Of a stretch of 64,000 nucleotides of DNA, positions 11,965 to 21,914 are shown piece by piece; position 1 is the stretch's first letter; the number at the start of each line of letters is the position of its first letter. The stretch is taken from NCBI GenBank assembly GCA_021401465.1, contig JADDMT010000001.1, forward strand, positions 682,001 through 746,000, in the 5' to 3' direction. The position numbers and the translations under genes were made by a program. The DNA comes from Teratosphaeria epicoccoides (taxonomy: Eukaryota; Ascomycota; Dothideomycetes; Mycosphaerellales; Teratosphaeriaceae). The notes beneath the pieces are model-generated. The model was not told the origin of the DNA and searched no databases. It worked only from the letters and a program-made list of their open reading frames with translations.

Positions 11965-12253
11965 ATGTCAGCCAACGAGAATCACGACCCGCTCATGCAC
12001 TGGGATCCGACCAATGATGTTGATTGGGTCGAGCATGCCATCGCGGCCCTGCAGCAGGAGCTGCAAACCCCATTGGTAGCCGCGCCGGCACAGGGCGCCG
12101 CTACTGCTGGGTGAGTTCTTTTCGACCGCAAATGGGAGCTTGAGCGCCATATGAAGAAGCACTACATAGGTGCCTACGCCTGCTCGGTCACTGGATGTCA
12201 CTACCACACTCCTCCATTCACCCGTCGTGACAAACTGTCGGAGCATGGAAGGT
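11965..12253 (+). pseudogene. Broken C2H2 zinc-finger gene remnant
   Basis: From ATG 11965 the frame encodes MSANENHDPLMHWDPTNDV, an acidic helix and a Gln/Ala stretch, then stops at TGA 12112-12114. In the same frame directly after the stop comes unmistakable zinc-finger sequence: LFDRKWELERHMKKHY, then ACSVTGCHYHTPPFTRRDK and LSEHGR, ending at a GTAGGT donor-like site at 12251. The first finger keeps F, L and both His but has lost its Cys-x2-Cys; the second has Cys-x4-Cys and one His. No GT-AG intron restores the missing cysteines. It is best read as a fungal C2H2 transcription-factor-like gene damaged by a deletion plus the stop. An unresolved exon structure is less likely. Confidence 0.5.
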
Positions 12254-12510
12254 AGGTCCACGGCCTCACTAGAGGCTAGGTAAGGCAAACTTATGGAGGC
12301 GTGTCGTTGTGTTGATGGTGAGACGCGGTACTGGTATTCAGCTTGGAGACAGCTGGGCTCATTTTTGTTTCTTGTCTCGCCGTATCTCAGGGTTTCGTTG
12401 TTACATTGACGGCCGACAGCAAAATCAGAATATCTTGTATCTCAGGGTATCATGTGCAAAGCAGACTGAAAGCACTCAAGCATTCTTCGTCATCCCATGG
12501 AGTACTGTCC

Positions 12511-13872
12511 TCAAGACTCCTCCTTCAAGCTCAGCCGTCCTCTCCTTCGCCTTATACTGTCGGACCTCCTGGCCGAAGCACTGTCCAAACTAGTCCCAAT
12601 ACCCGAATCCAGAAAAGAATCCGCGTCCTCATCCTCATCGTCTGCCTCAGCAGCCGGCGTCACAACCTGACCCTCCTGCGTCAAGAGCACACCACTACCA
12701 TCATCGTCTTCCTGCTTGATCCGCGGACTGCTATACCGCAAGGGCTTTTGCGAAGACGAAGTCGGAAAAGTGCGCTCTGTCTCCGAATGCTTAGGCGTAA
12801 GTGGCACTGAGTCGTCTGGTTCGTGCTTGATGCGATCTGCCACCTCGAGCACCTCTTCTGCCTTCATCTCCTGCGAAGATCGGAGCAAAAACATCGTGAC
12901 CATAACCCAGGCCAGACCCGCAAAAATCATCTCTGTCATCCAGAATCCAGATATGAAGATGACGGCGCTGATGATCCGATGATTGTACATGAGCCACCTC
13001 AAACCTTTGAACCTGGCCCTGAATGTCGCCTTGGCAGCATATACATGCATCTTGTTCTCACTCTGCAGCTCCACTTTCATCGTGGCAGGCACGTTCTTCC
13101 ATCCCGTCGGAAATGTGATCTTCTCAAACATGCCAATCCTCAATTTCTCACTCTCTTGCCTGAGCCCCAGCAAATACCAATGCAGCTCCGTAGCTTTATG
13201 AATCAGCTCGATAAGCTGAGACCTATACGGCATAATTGCCGATCGCCGCGAACTCGCCAACATCTTTGGCGCGTTCGTAGATCCTGGATGCAATCCCGCA
13301 TGCACAGTCTCCATGATGCCATATCCCGCACCCGCACTCGCCTTCTCCGCAGGCGCAAACATGGAGACCTCCACCATGAAATTACCGGCCTCGGTGTTAG
13401 CCGGCGTGCGCGGCAATACCAATTCGACCGCCACGTCGTACTGCTGCGCTCCCACCATGTCTGGCACCAGACTCACAGTTCCATACGGGTATGGATGGGC
13501 CGGTCGTGCCGCGCCGGTGAGCAGACCAGTGGTCGTTGGTGCAGCAGCGGAGTAAACATTGTCGAACTGCAGGTGAACGGTTCGCTCGAAGCCGGTGCGA
13601 GGGATGTAGGAGACGTAGAAGAGGGTGTAGGCGGTGACGGCGAATCCGAAGAGGACGAAGCCGGTGGCGACGAGGAGGAAGGTGGTGAGGTAGGCTTTCT
13701 GGGCTGTGTGGGAGAAGATGAGGCGGAAGGGTCTCAGGAGGATGCTCTGCTTACCCTGTCAATCAGCGCGGGCATTGGCAGAGTGGGGAGAGGTGTCAGG
13801 TGTGACCTTAGCAACAGCGATTACACCTCCGTCCTGAGAATCTTCATCGTCTGACTCGTACTTGGCGTCCAT
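12511..13872 (-). CDS. SEI1: Seipin (adipose-regulatory protein family)
   Basis: Two exons: 13872-13807 (MDAKYESDDEDSQDGG...) and 13755-12511, with a 51-nt intron whose donor is a weak GTCACA and acceptor TTGACAG; 436 aa. Seipin is an ER membrane protein at ER-lipid droplet contacts that organises droplet formation. Visible: TM1 at about residues 40-72 (LTTFLLVATGFVLFGFAV), the lumenal beta-sandwich domain (YDVAVELVLPRTPANTEAGNF motif region, then FMVEVSMFAP), TM2 at about 260-290 (ISAVIFISGFWMTEMIFAGL), and a long acidic Ser/Glu-rich cytosolic tail. The short acidic N-terminal exon is consistent with fungal seipins. The protein is longer than yeast Sei1 because of the C-terminal tail. Downstream of the stop lies the zinc-finger remnant, tail-to-tail. 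Confidence 0.88.
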
Positions 13873-14330
13873 TCTGCCGGGGGGTCGCCAATCGCATTGT
13901 TGTTTTGATGCGGTTGTTGCTCGGAGATTTTGCCTTCTGTCATGTGTGACGGCGGGAGGATGCACATGCGGCACATGGCAACGACGTTCAGCCTCCTGCT
14001 TTTACGCGATCATCATTGGTCCTGGCATAGCAAGCACTAACGGACGCTCATGTGGTTGACACGGCACATCGCTACAACGTCCACGGCAACGGCCGGACTA
14101 TCAAGTCGGGAAATCCGATCCATCACAATCCCCTCGCACTCGTAGCAAAATGCTCATTTCAATGACCGAGAACATCACACGAGTAAACAGAAGAGTGCTC
14201 TGAAGAGTACCCTTCAAACGTTGTGATAAGCACGTATGTGGTACACGCCGGGGTCGTGAATGGTAGTCAGGTAGGTAGACATTAATTTGCGTCCAACAAC
14301 CACCGATGTGTAGTTTGGGTTGCAGAACGT
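13873..14330. other. Intergenic region, seipin to TBC gene
   Basis: Promoter region of the minus-strand seipin gene and 3' region of the minus-strand TBC gene. Nothing else recognised. Confidence 0.45.
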
Positions 14331-16733
14331 TCAAGCCCTGCTAGTCCTACTCTTCCAACGGCCCTTCAGGCGCTGCATCGCTCCGCCACTGTTTATTCGT
14401 GCAACCCCCGCTATGACATCCGCCCTCCTTTCTGCTCTCATTCTGTCAATATCTCTTTGACTGACATGGGCAAACCCACCTCTCCTTCCAGATCTAGTTG
14501 GCCCTCCCCTGCCAAAAGCACATTCCACCAGTCCATTTATGTCCAGCATCTTCCTGGGAATCGTCTGGACAACCTGGAAGATCTCCATCGGGTCTGACAC
14601 CTTCAGAATATCTCGCTCGCCAGCTTTGAAGATGGCCAAAGAAATGCGAAATAGGGTTTTCGATCCCTCGAAGAATAGGCAATCCCAAACCCTAAGGACA
14701 GACTCAATGGGCAGGGTGCCGACAAACAAAGACATAAACCAGGCTGTTGTAGCCAGAGAGACGGTAGGAAGTCGGAGTGTCTGAGCTGTGGCGTCGCCGA
14801 CCAGAGCTCCATTGCCTTTATCGTCGAGCTTGTCCCAGATTGGGGGCATTGAGTCCTGTATACAATTCATGAGAACAGCAATATCGATGTTGGCACCCTC
14901 GAGCGCGACCCCGTGAGTACCTGGCAAATGCTCGGACGTTACCACCTCCAAGAGGATGAATGCCTTCTCCTCGTCTTCGTCCAGAAAGAGCAAGAGCAGG
15001 CCAGCAATGAAGTTGAGTGATTGGCAGTAGCCGATGCCTGGGTTGTGGACAGCAAATGCTTGCAGCACCCTTCTCAGAGCCTGTACAACAGGAGTTTCTA
15101 CTTCTGTCATGGTTGCGCGACGCTTCTTGCTGACTCCGGCATTTGCCTGTGAATCGGGCGTCCCAGTTACGTCTGGCTTGAAGCGTGCGTTGTCCGGGAA
15201 AGTGCGATTCAAATCTCGCTCGATGTGTTCTCTATCGTTGTCGCTGAGCTTGCCTTCCCTTACTTGCTGGAGTAAGGAAGCGTACAAGTAAGGCTGATTC
15301 TTCAGTCTCGTCGGTCCCTGAGCGTACCAGAACCAGGCCGCTCCTCGCAACTCAGGAGGGATGCCCTTGCGCACGTATCGCTTGATTTTCTCACTCTTTG
15401 GTGGAAAGCGGTACGGACGGTCAGTATCCAAGCCATATGATCGCATCAGCGCATGCCACTTCTTGCTCCTACGCGCCAAGTGCTCGCTATATGTGGCATC
15501 CCAAGCATCGTATTGCTCCACCGTAATATAGTGAGATGCTTTCTTAAAGCCGTAGCGATCTCGAGGTACTGCATTGTCGACTATCTGTGGAGGACTGGTC
15601 TTCGATCTGGTGTCTACCTTTAGGCGTAAGCCGCCATTGCCGCCAAGCTCTGTAGACGTCCGAGACCGTTTTGATTCTGCTGGCGGTCGAAGGCCGTTTC
15701 CAAAGGCCACCTTTGGCTCCAATAGCAGACTAGCACTCTGACTTCGGCGATGCAGCGGGGTTCGAGGGTTTTCAACGTCTAGAGATGTTCCTGGTCTCTC
15801 CACTTGCATCGAGGCTTCACGCGCACAGTCCGTGCTGAATTTGGAGCGCTCGACCTGGACCGGCTGCTTGGCGTGCAGAGTGTCCATGCTCTGTTTGCCA
15901 CTTTCGAAGCCACCAGCATATGCATCATAAATATCATCGACCTCATTCGTCCCGCTACCTTCAGGATCCGCATCGGGGTCCACGATGTGCGGGTGAACAA
16001 GCTCACTGTGGGAGCTGTTGCCAGTGGCCAGGCTGCTGCAGTCTGTGTTGATGCTACTAGCATTCAGGAGACTCGAGTGGCCAGTAAGCATCGATCGAAA
16101 GGAGTGTCTGACAGCATCGGGCGCCATATTGGGTTGGTTAGAAACACATGTGCTCCTGCCATTGCCTTTCGGTTCAGCCTTCTGATGGCTAGAGAGGCGA
16201 TGCTTCAATTCTCGGAAGCCATCTCCAAGAGACCTCGAGCCTCTCCTGTTCCTGTCTATACCAATATGCGATGCCGGAGGTGGTAGTAGTGGCGACGGCG
16301 GTCGGTCGCTTTCAAAAGTCATGCTCGATGCCGGCCTCCCCAGTTCCTCTCGTCCATGGCCCAGCGCGACGCTACCCAAGGGGAGCCTGGACGGCCGCCT
16401 CATGTCCTTGCCCGCGAAGGCGTGCTCTGAGCTAGCGTTCACTGCAGCCAGTCCCGGTACCGGCTCAACCGGCTTGGGATGGAAGCCGTTGATGCCATGT
16501 TGCACAGGCGCGTAATGGTGCCGTCTAGGGGCATTCATCGACCTCAGCAGTTCTGCCGAAGCCCTTCGCAGTGGCAGATGCGGCGCTGGCAGATGGTATT
16601 GTCCGCCTGCTCTTTCACGTTCGACATTGCGGGCGACAGGCGTATTCATAGCCTCCTGGAGAGCCTCCTCCAAAGATAACGTATGCTGGACTAGCTCTGT
16701 CTCTACGTCCCCTTTTGTCTCCAACGCGCTCAT
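14331..16733 (-). CDS. TBC-domain Rab GTPase-activating protein
   Basis: Single exon from ATG 16733 to TGA 14331, 800 aa. The N-terminal 400 residues are disordered (Ser/Arg/Pro rich). The TBC domain occupies about residues 455-735: GIPPELRGAAWFWYAQG, the Arg-finger motif in ERDLNRTFPDN (near 506), the Gln-finger motif GIGYCQSLNFIAG (near 566), then LRVWDCLFFEG and LDINGLVECAFG. Both catalytic fingers are present, so it should accelerate GTP hydrolysis on a Rab. The family resemblance is to Gyp-type GAPs of endosomal or exocytic Rabs, but the target cannot be read from sequence. No intron was needed. Confidence 0.9.
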   Translation of the reverse strand: MSALETKGDVETELVQHTLSLEEALQEAMNTPVARNVERERAGGQYHLPAPHLPLRRASAELLRSMNAPRRHHYAPVQHGINGFHPKPVEPVPGLAAVNASSEHAFAGKDMRRPSRLPLGSVALGHGREELGRPASSMTFESDRPPSPLLPPPASHIGIDRNRRGSRSLGDGFRELKHRLSSHQKAEPKGNGRSTCVSNQPNMAPDAVRHSFRSMLTGHSSLLNASSINTDCSSLATGNSSHSELVHPHIVDPDADPEGSGTNEVDDIYDAYAGGFESGKQSMDTLHAKQPVQVERSKFSTDCAREASMQVERPGTSLDVENPRTPLHRRSQSASLLLEPKVAFGNGLRPPAESKRSRTSTELGGNGGLRLKVDTRSKTSPPQIVDNAVPRDRYGFKKASHYITVEQYDAWDATYSEHLARRSKKWHALMRSYGLDTDRPYRFPPKSEKIKRYVRKGIPPELRGAAWFWYAQGPTRLKNQPYLYASLLQQVREGKLSDNDREHIERDLNRTFPDNARFKPDVTGTPDSQANAGVSKKRRATMTEVETPVVQALRRVLQAFAVHNPGIGYCQSLNFIAGLLLLFLDEDEEKAFILLEVVTSEHLPGTHGVALEGANIDIAVLMNCIQDSMPPIWDKLDDKGNGALVGDATAQTLRLPTVSLATTAWFMSLFVGTLPIESVLRVWDCLFFEGSKTLFRISLAIFKAGERDILKVSDPMEIFQVVQTIPRKMLDINGLVECAFGRGGPTRSGRRGGFAHVSQRDIDRMRAERRADVIAGVARINSGGAMQRLKGRWKSRTSRA

Positions 16734-17494
16734 AGAGGGATGGTAATGAGGTGCGCGCTGTCAGGGCGATGGCGTGTTTGTGCTGCTATCGCGGAGCTGC
16801 AGACGCGATTCTTGGATGGATCCCTCCCCCTCTCGTTCTCATCTTCAAAGCCAATGCAATTCGCCTTAGTCATGGGTCGCGGTCCGTTATATTGGACGGG
16901 CAATCACTTTCCAGAGCACCGCTTCGAGCCTTGACCTTTTCTTTCCTTGGCCGCTGTTCTATTTGATTGCTGTATGCTCATACGCCAGTTCATGCGCGTG
17001 CGGGTCCTCTGAACGACCACGCGTTTTACGTTCATTGATAGTTGCGACCAGAAGGCTTCCAGAATGCGTGGGAGGAAGCTCCCGTCATATATCAGGAAAA
17101 GCTTTGTGTTAGCGGTCGATCAAAACGGTGAGCTAACGCCACTCTGAGAGGCACGCGAATAGTGGAAGCATTACAGCCTCGAAAGATTTGACAACATTGG
17201 CACAGACCGCAAAACAATTGTTTCGAGTGCCATCGACACGCTGTGATCAGACGTCGCACGTGCGAACTTAAGAGTTACCGGAGATCGGTATCAAAATTAA
17301 AGCTTCACACCAAGATAACGACTTGCCTCCGTGTTATGCTCCGACTCCAGACGCTATGCAGAGCCTACAAAAGTCTCCCTGCTAAAGAATGCCTCCATTG
17401 AAACGCCGTATTGCACTCAAGCTGCCGCTTGTGAAATCCAGTACTCCCACGTGAGTTGCATGAACTTTGTCCGCATGCTTTACCTGCGAACATC
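16734..17494. other. Intergenic region, TBC to E2 gene
   Basis: Promoter and leader of the TBC gene plus 3' region of the E2 gene. No gene or repeat recognised. Confidence 0.45.
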
Positions 17495-18005
17495 TTACTT
17501 TGCATACTTCCCCACCCAGTCCTTCGCTGTCTTTTCAAATTGTGTCTTGTTGTTCTTATACTCCTCCGCAATGCCTGTCTCAATGGCGTCGTCCGGCTGC
17601 GGCGCCTCCAGCACTGCCCTGACCAACATCAACACCTCGCGGATCTTGTTTGGCGGCTTCCACGCGTCTGGCCTCAGCATTCCCATGCACATACTGCCCT
17701 TATCATCGTTGCTCACGTTCGGGTGATAAATTTTGGTCTTGAACGCAATGACTGGCGGTTTGAAGGGGTACTCCTTCGGAAGGGTAACGTGGATCCTGAA
17801 GTGGCCGCCGGCGTAGGTGGAGCCCGGTGGACCGTCCATGGTGCACTCCCAGGCGTTGACGTCGGACTCGTCGAGAAGTCTTACTGAGGTTCCGGGTGGT
17901 GGGTTGGTCTGAATTTCAGCGAGCTCCTGGTGAGGATGTTAGCGTCGAACATGCTGGTCGTCTTGTCGTATTCCTCACTTTCATGATACGCTTGTTGCTC
18001 CCCAT
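17495..18005 (-). CDS. Ubiquitin-conjugating enzyme E2
   Basis: Two exons: 18005-17979 (MGSNKRIMK) and 17926-17495; the 52-nt intron has a GTGAGG donor, CTAAC branch and CACCAG acceptor. 152 aa, the usual size of a bare UBC fold. It carries activated ubiquitin as a thioester and passes it to substrates with an E3. Visible: the helix-1 start, the beta-strand region GPPGSTYAGGHFRIHVT, LPKEYPFKPP, the HPN motif (77-79, KIYHPNV) and the active Cys89 in KGSMCMGML. The wording DDKGSMC-MGMLRPDAWKPP resembles fission yeast Ubc14-type E2s, so I favour that subgroup without assigning a symbol. It is divergent with the BTB-domain gene (18714), and BTB proteins often serve ubiquitin ligases; a link here is speculation. 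Confidence 0.93.
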
Positions 18006-18713
18006 TTCCGCTGCGCCTCTGGATGATCCTTAAATATGTGATGGACTATCGCTAGCCAATTGAAGATGGTATATGTAGACCTTGGACGATCGGAGGTGGT
18101 GCAGACTGGAAGGAAAGCGCAACGTCAACAAGACCTTTGGAAAGCTGCGGAAGCTTCAATGCATGTGAAGATCGACCTCGCTGTGTTCAGATATTGTTTC
18201 TCGTGTGCTCCAGGTGCTTCGTGTAAGCGCTCACAGTGAAGACTCGAGAAAGAAGAGACGCCTGAGTGAAGATCACCGACCGCCGTAAGCAATCGATAGC
18301 CACACATGAGATGCATCATCAGGCACCAGCCCCACCTGTCTGACACCGCAGCAACTCTACGATCAGGGAGTAACGTTCATTCGTCAAGTGACTGTCTGGT
18401 GCCGAGCTATATCACGTGTAGCGTGGCACTGACGAGATAAGCTCAGCCACCACACCTCATCCTTAGGCAGGGATGCGCGGGGGTATAACAACCTGAAGGC
18501 CGCCCGGTTTCTCCAGCTTTCTCTTCTCACCGCTGCAGTCAAGTTTCTGGGGTCCGCGCACACTTCGCCAGTCGAGGAGTGCGTACCTTCCACATGCAGA
18601 TCGCGTCGTTCCCTTAAATCTATCCTACTCGACACACTCACTTGCCCCAAATTCTCAACTCAACTCATAGCCATCACTCGTTTGGGAAGTCACGAGGACA
18701 AAGCCAAGATATC
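18006..18713. other. Divergent promoter region, E2 and BTB genes
   Basis: Separates two divergently transcribed genes. The right half is pyrimidine-rich (CTTTCTCTTCTCACC near 18518), common in fungal promoters. No start codon between 18642 and 18713 lies in frame with the BTB gene. Confidence 0.45.
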
Positions 18714-19679
18714 ATGCGAGTTGAAGTCACGAATCGCCAGGATATCTCGCCCGCTTCCACAGATCTCTTCAAGATGTTCAAACGATCTTTCGCCGCATCG
18801 AAGGATCGGGCAGGCAAGGCGAGGAAGATAACCAAGCGCTCGTTTCGCGATGACACCAAACTCAGGTTGCGAGAGGCCTTGAATGATGCTGCGACAAGTT
18901 CAGCCGACGCGTCACCCTTCTTGAGGAGCGCGGCGTCTCCCAAGCTGACCAGTGCCATCATCACCGTATCAGTTGGAAAGAATCAGCGTTTATTCGCCGC
19001 TCATGAGGACGTGCTCTCACGGTCGCCTTGGTTCGCCGATGCGTGTCGCGAGCAATTCTTCTCATCCCCTGGACAGAGGCGCATCTCGCTTCCTGACGAG
19101 GAGCCGGAGATCTTCTCGGCTATCCTAGAGTACTTTTACAAAGGCGACTACACCCCTCGTCTTGTCCACGATAGGAAGCGCGACCTGTGGTCACTCGAGG
19201 ACGCCGAAGGTCCAATCATGATGGCTACTTCCATTTCTGCGCGGCCGGAGAACCAAGAAAAAAACGTCGGCGGCGTCAGCAAAGAAGCCGCGACCATTTA
19301 CCATCACGGCGTGGGCGACTTTCTCCTCCGAGACACTGTCGTCTACTGCTCTGCGTTGCGCTTTGGCTTACCTGATCTCCAACGGCTCGCGCTGCTTAAG
19401 CAGGGCCTGCGATCGGGTATTGACGTAGCGACTGTCCTTCGCAGTGCACGATTTGCGTACGCGAACACGCCGCCGAGCGACGCCAGACTGCGCGCCCATT
19501 ATCTTGCTCTCGTCATCCGCAGCCGCAAGACTTTTAAGCGCAGCGGAACCATGCAAATGGAGATGGAGGAAGGCGGCACCCGATTGTTCTTTGACTTGTT
19601 TGTGGCAATGTGCAATCATATTGACGATGTGATAGAGGTTGGGCAAGTCCTCCCAAGTTCCTTGACCCGCGAGCGCTGA
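18714..19679 (+). CDS. BTB/POZ domain protein
   Basis: Intronless, 321 aa from ATG 18714 (an internal ATG at 18774 is possible). After a basic N-terminus (SKDRAGKARKITKRSF), a BTB fold spans about residues 75-225. Recognisable pieces are the strand IITVSVGKNQRLFAAHEDVL, then SRSPWFADACREQF, SLPDEEPEIFSAILEYFYKGDY and a C-terminal helical part. No kelch, MATH or BACK partner domain was recognised, as is common for fungal BTB proteins. They may act as homodimerisation units or Cul3 adaptors; the function of this one is unknown. It faces the E2 gene across a divergent promoter. Confidence 0.85.
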   Translation: MRVEVTNRQDISPASTDLFKMFKRSFAASKDRAGKARKITKRSFRDDTKLRLREALNDAATSSADASPFLRSAASPKLTSAIITVSVGKNQRLFAAHEDVLSRSPWFADACREQFFSSPGQRRISLPDEEPEIFSAILEYFYKGDYTPRLVHDRKRDLWSLEDAEGPIMMATSISARPENQEKNVGGVSKEAATIYHHGVGDFLLRDTVVYCSALRFGLPDLQRLALLKQGLRSGIDVATVLRSARFAYANTPPSDARLRAHYLALVIRSRKTFKRSGTMQMEMEEGGTRLFFDLFVAMCNHIDDVIEVGQVLPSSLTRER

Positions 19680-19993
19680 CATCGCCACACTTCTTCATGA
19701 AGCCGTTTCTTCATGAAGCCGTTTCTTATGTGAATACCTGACCTTTGTTCTGGGTTTGCCCGACCCACAAACCCATGTACTGACTTCTGCTTCTCGCTGA
19801 TAGCAATGGCCGATCTCCCAACATCGAAGAATGAAAGCACAAGGCCCTTTCCACAAGTTCAATGCAGCTCGGAGCTTATTTACAACGAAGACTGGAACCC
19901 ATCACTCCTCTCCACCAAGATTGCCAGCAGACCGTATCCTTTGACAACCGGATTCAGAATGAACAGAATCAGCCCCGAGCTAGCGTTTAACTC
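19680..19993. other. Intergenic region with a short tandem repeat
   Basis: Just after the BTB stop, a 17-nt unit (TTCTTCATGAAGCCGTT) is repeated in tandem near 19690-19725. No gene is supported here. Confidence 0.45.
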
Positions 19994-20404
19994 TCACCTC
20001 ACGGCGTTTAGGGTTACCCCGCTTCTCAGCAGCACACTTTTGATCGTCTTTAGGACGTTGCTTGGAGAATCTGCGCGGCAAACTAGTTGCAGCGGAAATG
20101 GTCCTGTCTCATGTCTTTTGTGCGAAGAGACTAAGACGGAGCAATCGAATGTCTGTCCGTGCGACTCAATTCTGTCCACTTTGTGGTCAAAGGAGAGGAG
20201 CAAATCCATCAGCCATGCGACTGCCTTCGCTGCATCTCTGTTCTGCGCTATGTCGCTTTTGTTACTAAGACCATTCAACTTTCCGCCACCAGCAAGTTCA
20301 TATAGGCTGTCGGCGTAGGCACGGCAATCCGACCTTTTCACCACTGCGTAGCTTGAGGTATGAGGCGGTCGTGCGAGAGAATGATTTGACACAGCGACGA
20401 ACAT
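19994..20404 (-). CDS. Doubtful hypothetical protein
   Basis: A 136-aa frame from ATG 20404 with protein-like composition (RAYADSLYELAGGGKLNG, then AWLMDLLLSFDHKVDRIES). No domain, signal or splice extension was recognised, and a 170-aa frame overlaps on the opposite strand (19806-20318). Either or neither could be real. It sits in a gene-poor stretch, so it may be a relic. Confidence 0.25.
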   Translation of the reverse strand: MFVAVSNHSLARPPHTSSYAVVKRSDCRAYADSLYELAGGGKLNGLSNKSDIAQNRDAAKAVAWLMDLLLSFDHKVDRIESHGQTFDCSVLVSSHKRHETGPFPLQLVCRADSPSNVLKTIKSVLLRSGVTLNAVR

Positions 20405-20467
20405 TGGAAGGGTTGTGGGCCAGACTGCGGATCTGTATGTTGTAGCACAGGTAATTGAGAATGTCAC

Positions 20468-21914
20468 AGTTCGTCGGCCAAAGGGAGTGCAAGAGGTGAA
20501 CCGTGAAGCACATGTCGCTAGCTTCGTGTTTTCTTACCAGCCACCCAAACTGGAAGAATTAGGTACACGTACATGTACTCTCTTCTCTTGACCTTTGCGC
20601 AAAAAACGACAGACTGCAGAGTCCAGACGGGAAATCTCACCTCACGCGTATCCAAGGCAGAGATCTTCAGCATCGAGTCAGACCACTGCAGACCTGTCAC
20701 GGAGCCGTCTGTGCCTGACCGCGCTATCCACGGCCCAGCTGTCGTCGTTCCCACTACTGCCACATGGTCGGGTGCCTTGCGCTATCTACATCATACGTAC
20801 TCATCGACCGAGAACGCTCACATACATTGGGTTAGCAATTCCGCGAAAGGCGCAGTCCGGCAAATTTGCCAAAGCAAACGCATACCAATGTCGCACTTGC
20901 AATACCAAGCGCTTCAACTCGCAATTATCCAGACCTCGCGACACTGACAAAGGGTGGGTATGTTCTCATCAGTGTCCGCATGTCGCGGAAGCCACATTAG
21001 CGCTAATGGCGTTAGACTTCGCTGGCTCATCTGCACGTTAAACACCCGATTTTCGCTACGGTCAGCACCTTTTCGTAAGGCACATTAAGCTGTATCAAGT
21101 ATTGACGGGGCTTCTGATTGAAACTTCCTTCAATTCTTATTGAAGATTAGGGGACGCTCTCTTTAGGTCCTATCCGCGTAGACAACTCGTTCCTCGCCTC
21201 ATGCCTATGCTTATATAGGCTCGCTCTTGCTCGGGTACCATTCGGCGCTCGCGAGAAGAATAGGAATCCTGCTTCTAACTGCTCGCCGTAGGGGCAAACT
21301 CAGGTAAAGAAAGTGATAGAGGCAAGGGCATAATAGAGTTGATGAAATCATAATGTTTCTTACGAATGGGTGCCGAAGGGTCGGGGACGGGGTCGGGGAC
21401 GGATACGGACCCTCGGACAAGGATGATGTACAAACTTTTTGACTTAGGCAGATCGTTTCTATCACGACTTTATCGTGGCCCGGTGGCCGGTGCAAGGCAT
21501 GGTACGGCACAACGTCCCGAGCAAGTTGATCTGTTGAGCTAGGTAAAAGTAGATAGCAGGGCTGTATGCATTTCAGGCTTGTCGCACTTAAAGTCATTAC
21601 AACCCACTAGGTATTGAGTTTCCGCTAATACTGTCGGATTGTACTTGAGTCTTCGATTCGGTGTTGGTATGCCATACGATAGTAGATGCACCCAAATTGT
21701 AGTGAAAGGTAGCCGTGGGCGAAACGCCTCCCTAATTTCAGATTGCTTGCATGTGAGCCAGAGATCAAGCCAAACTGCGTGCCGTCAAAGCTGACGATTC
21801 GCAGCTTTAGGCACACTGTGCCCAAGCGAGTTAAAAGGGAATGCTGGATTTAAGACCTATAGCGAAGCTTTTGCTCTTGCGGAGCTATACAGGCTCTGGC
21901 ACGCGGCAGTGATA
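20468..21914. other. Gene-poor stretch with a Cys-rich patch and short repeats
   Basis: No supported gene over 1.4 kb. A plus-strand frame ending at 21041 contains AYQCRTCNTKRFNS and, 17 residues after it, GWVCSHQCPHV. That four-Cys arrangement resembles a small zinc ribbon but has no start or domain context. A 12-nt GC-rich unit (GGGTCGGGGACG) occurs twice in tandem at 21378-21401. It may be degraded transposon DNA; this could not be tested. Confidence 0.4.

Noticed and set aside
12823..13854. 343-codon plus-strand open frame
   Set aside because: Antisense to seipin.
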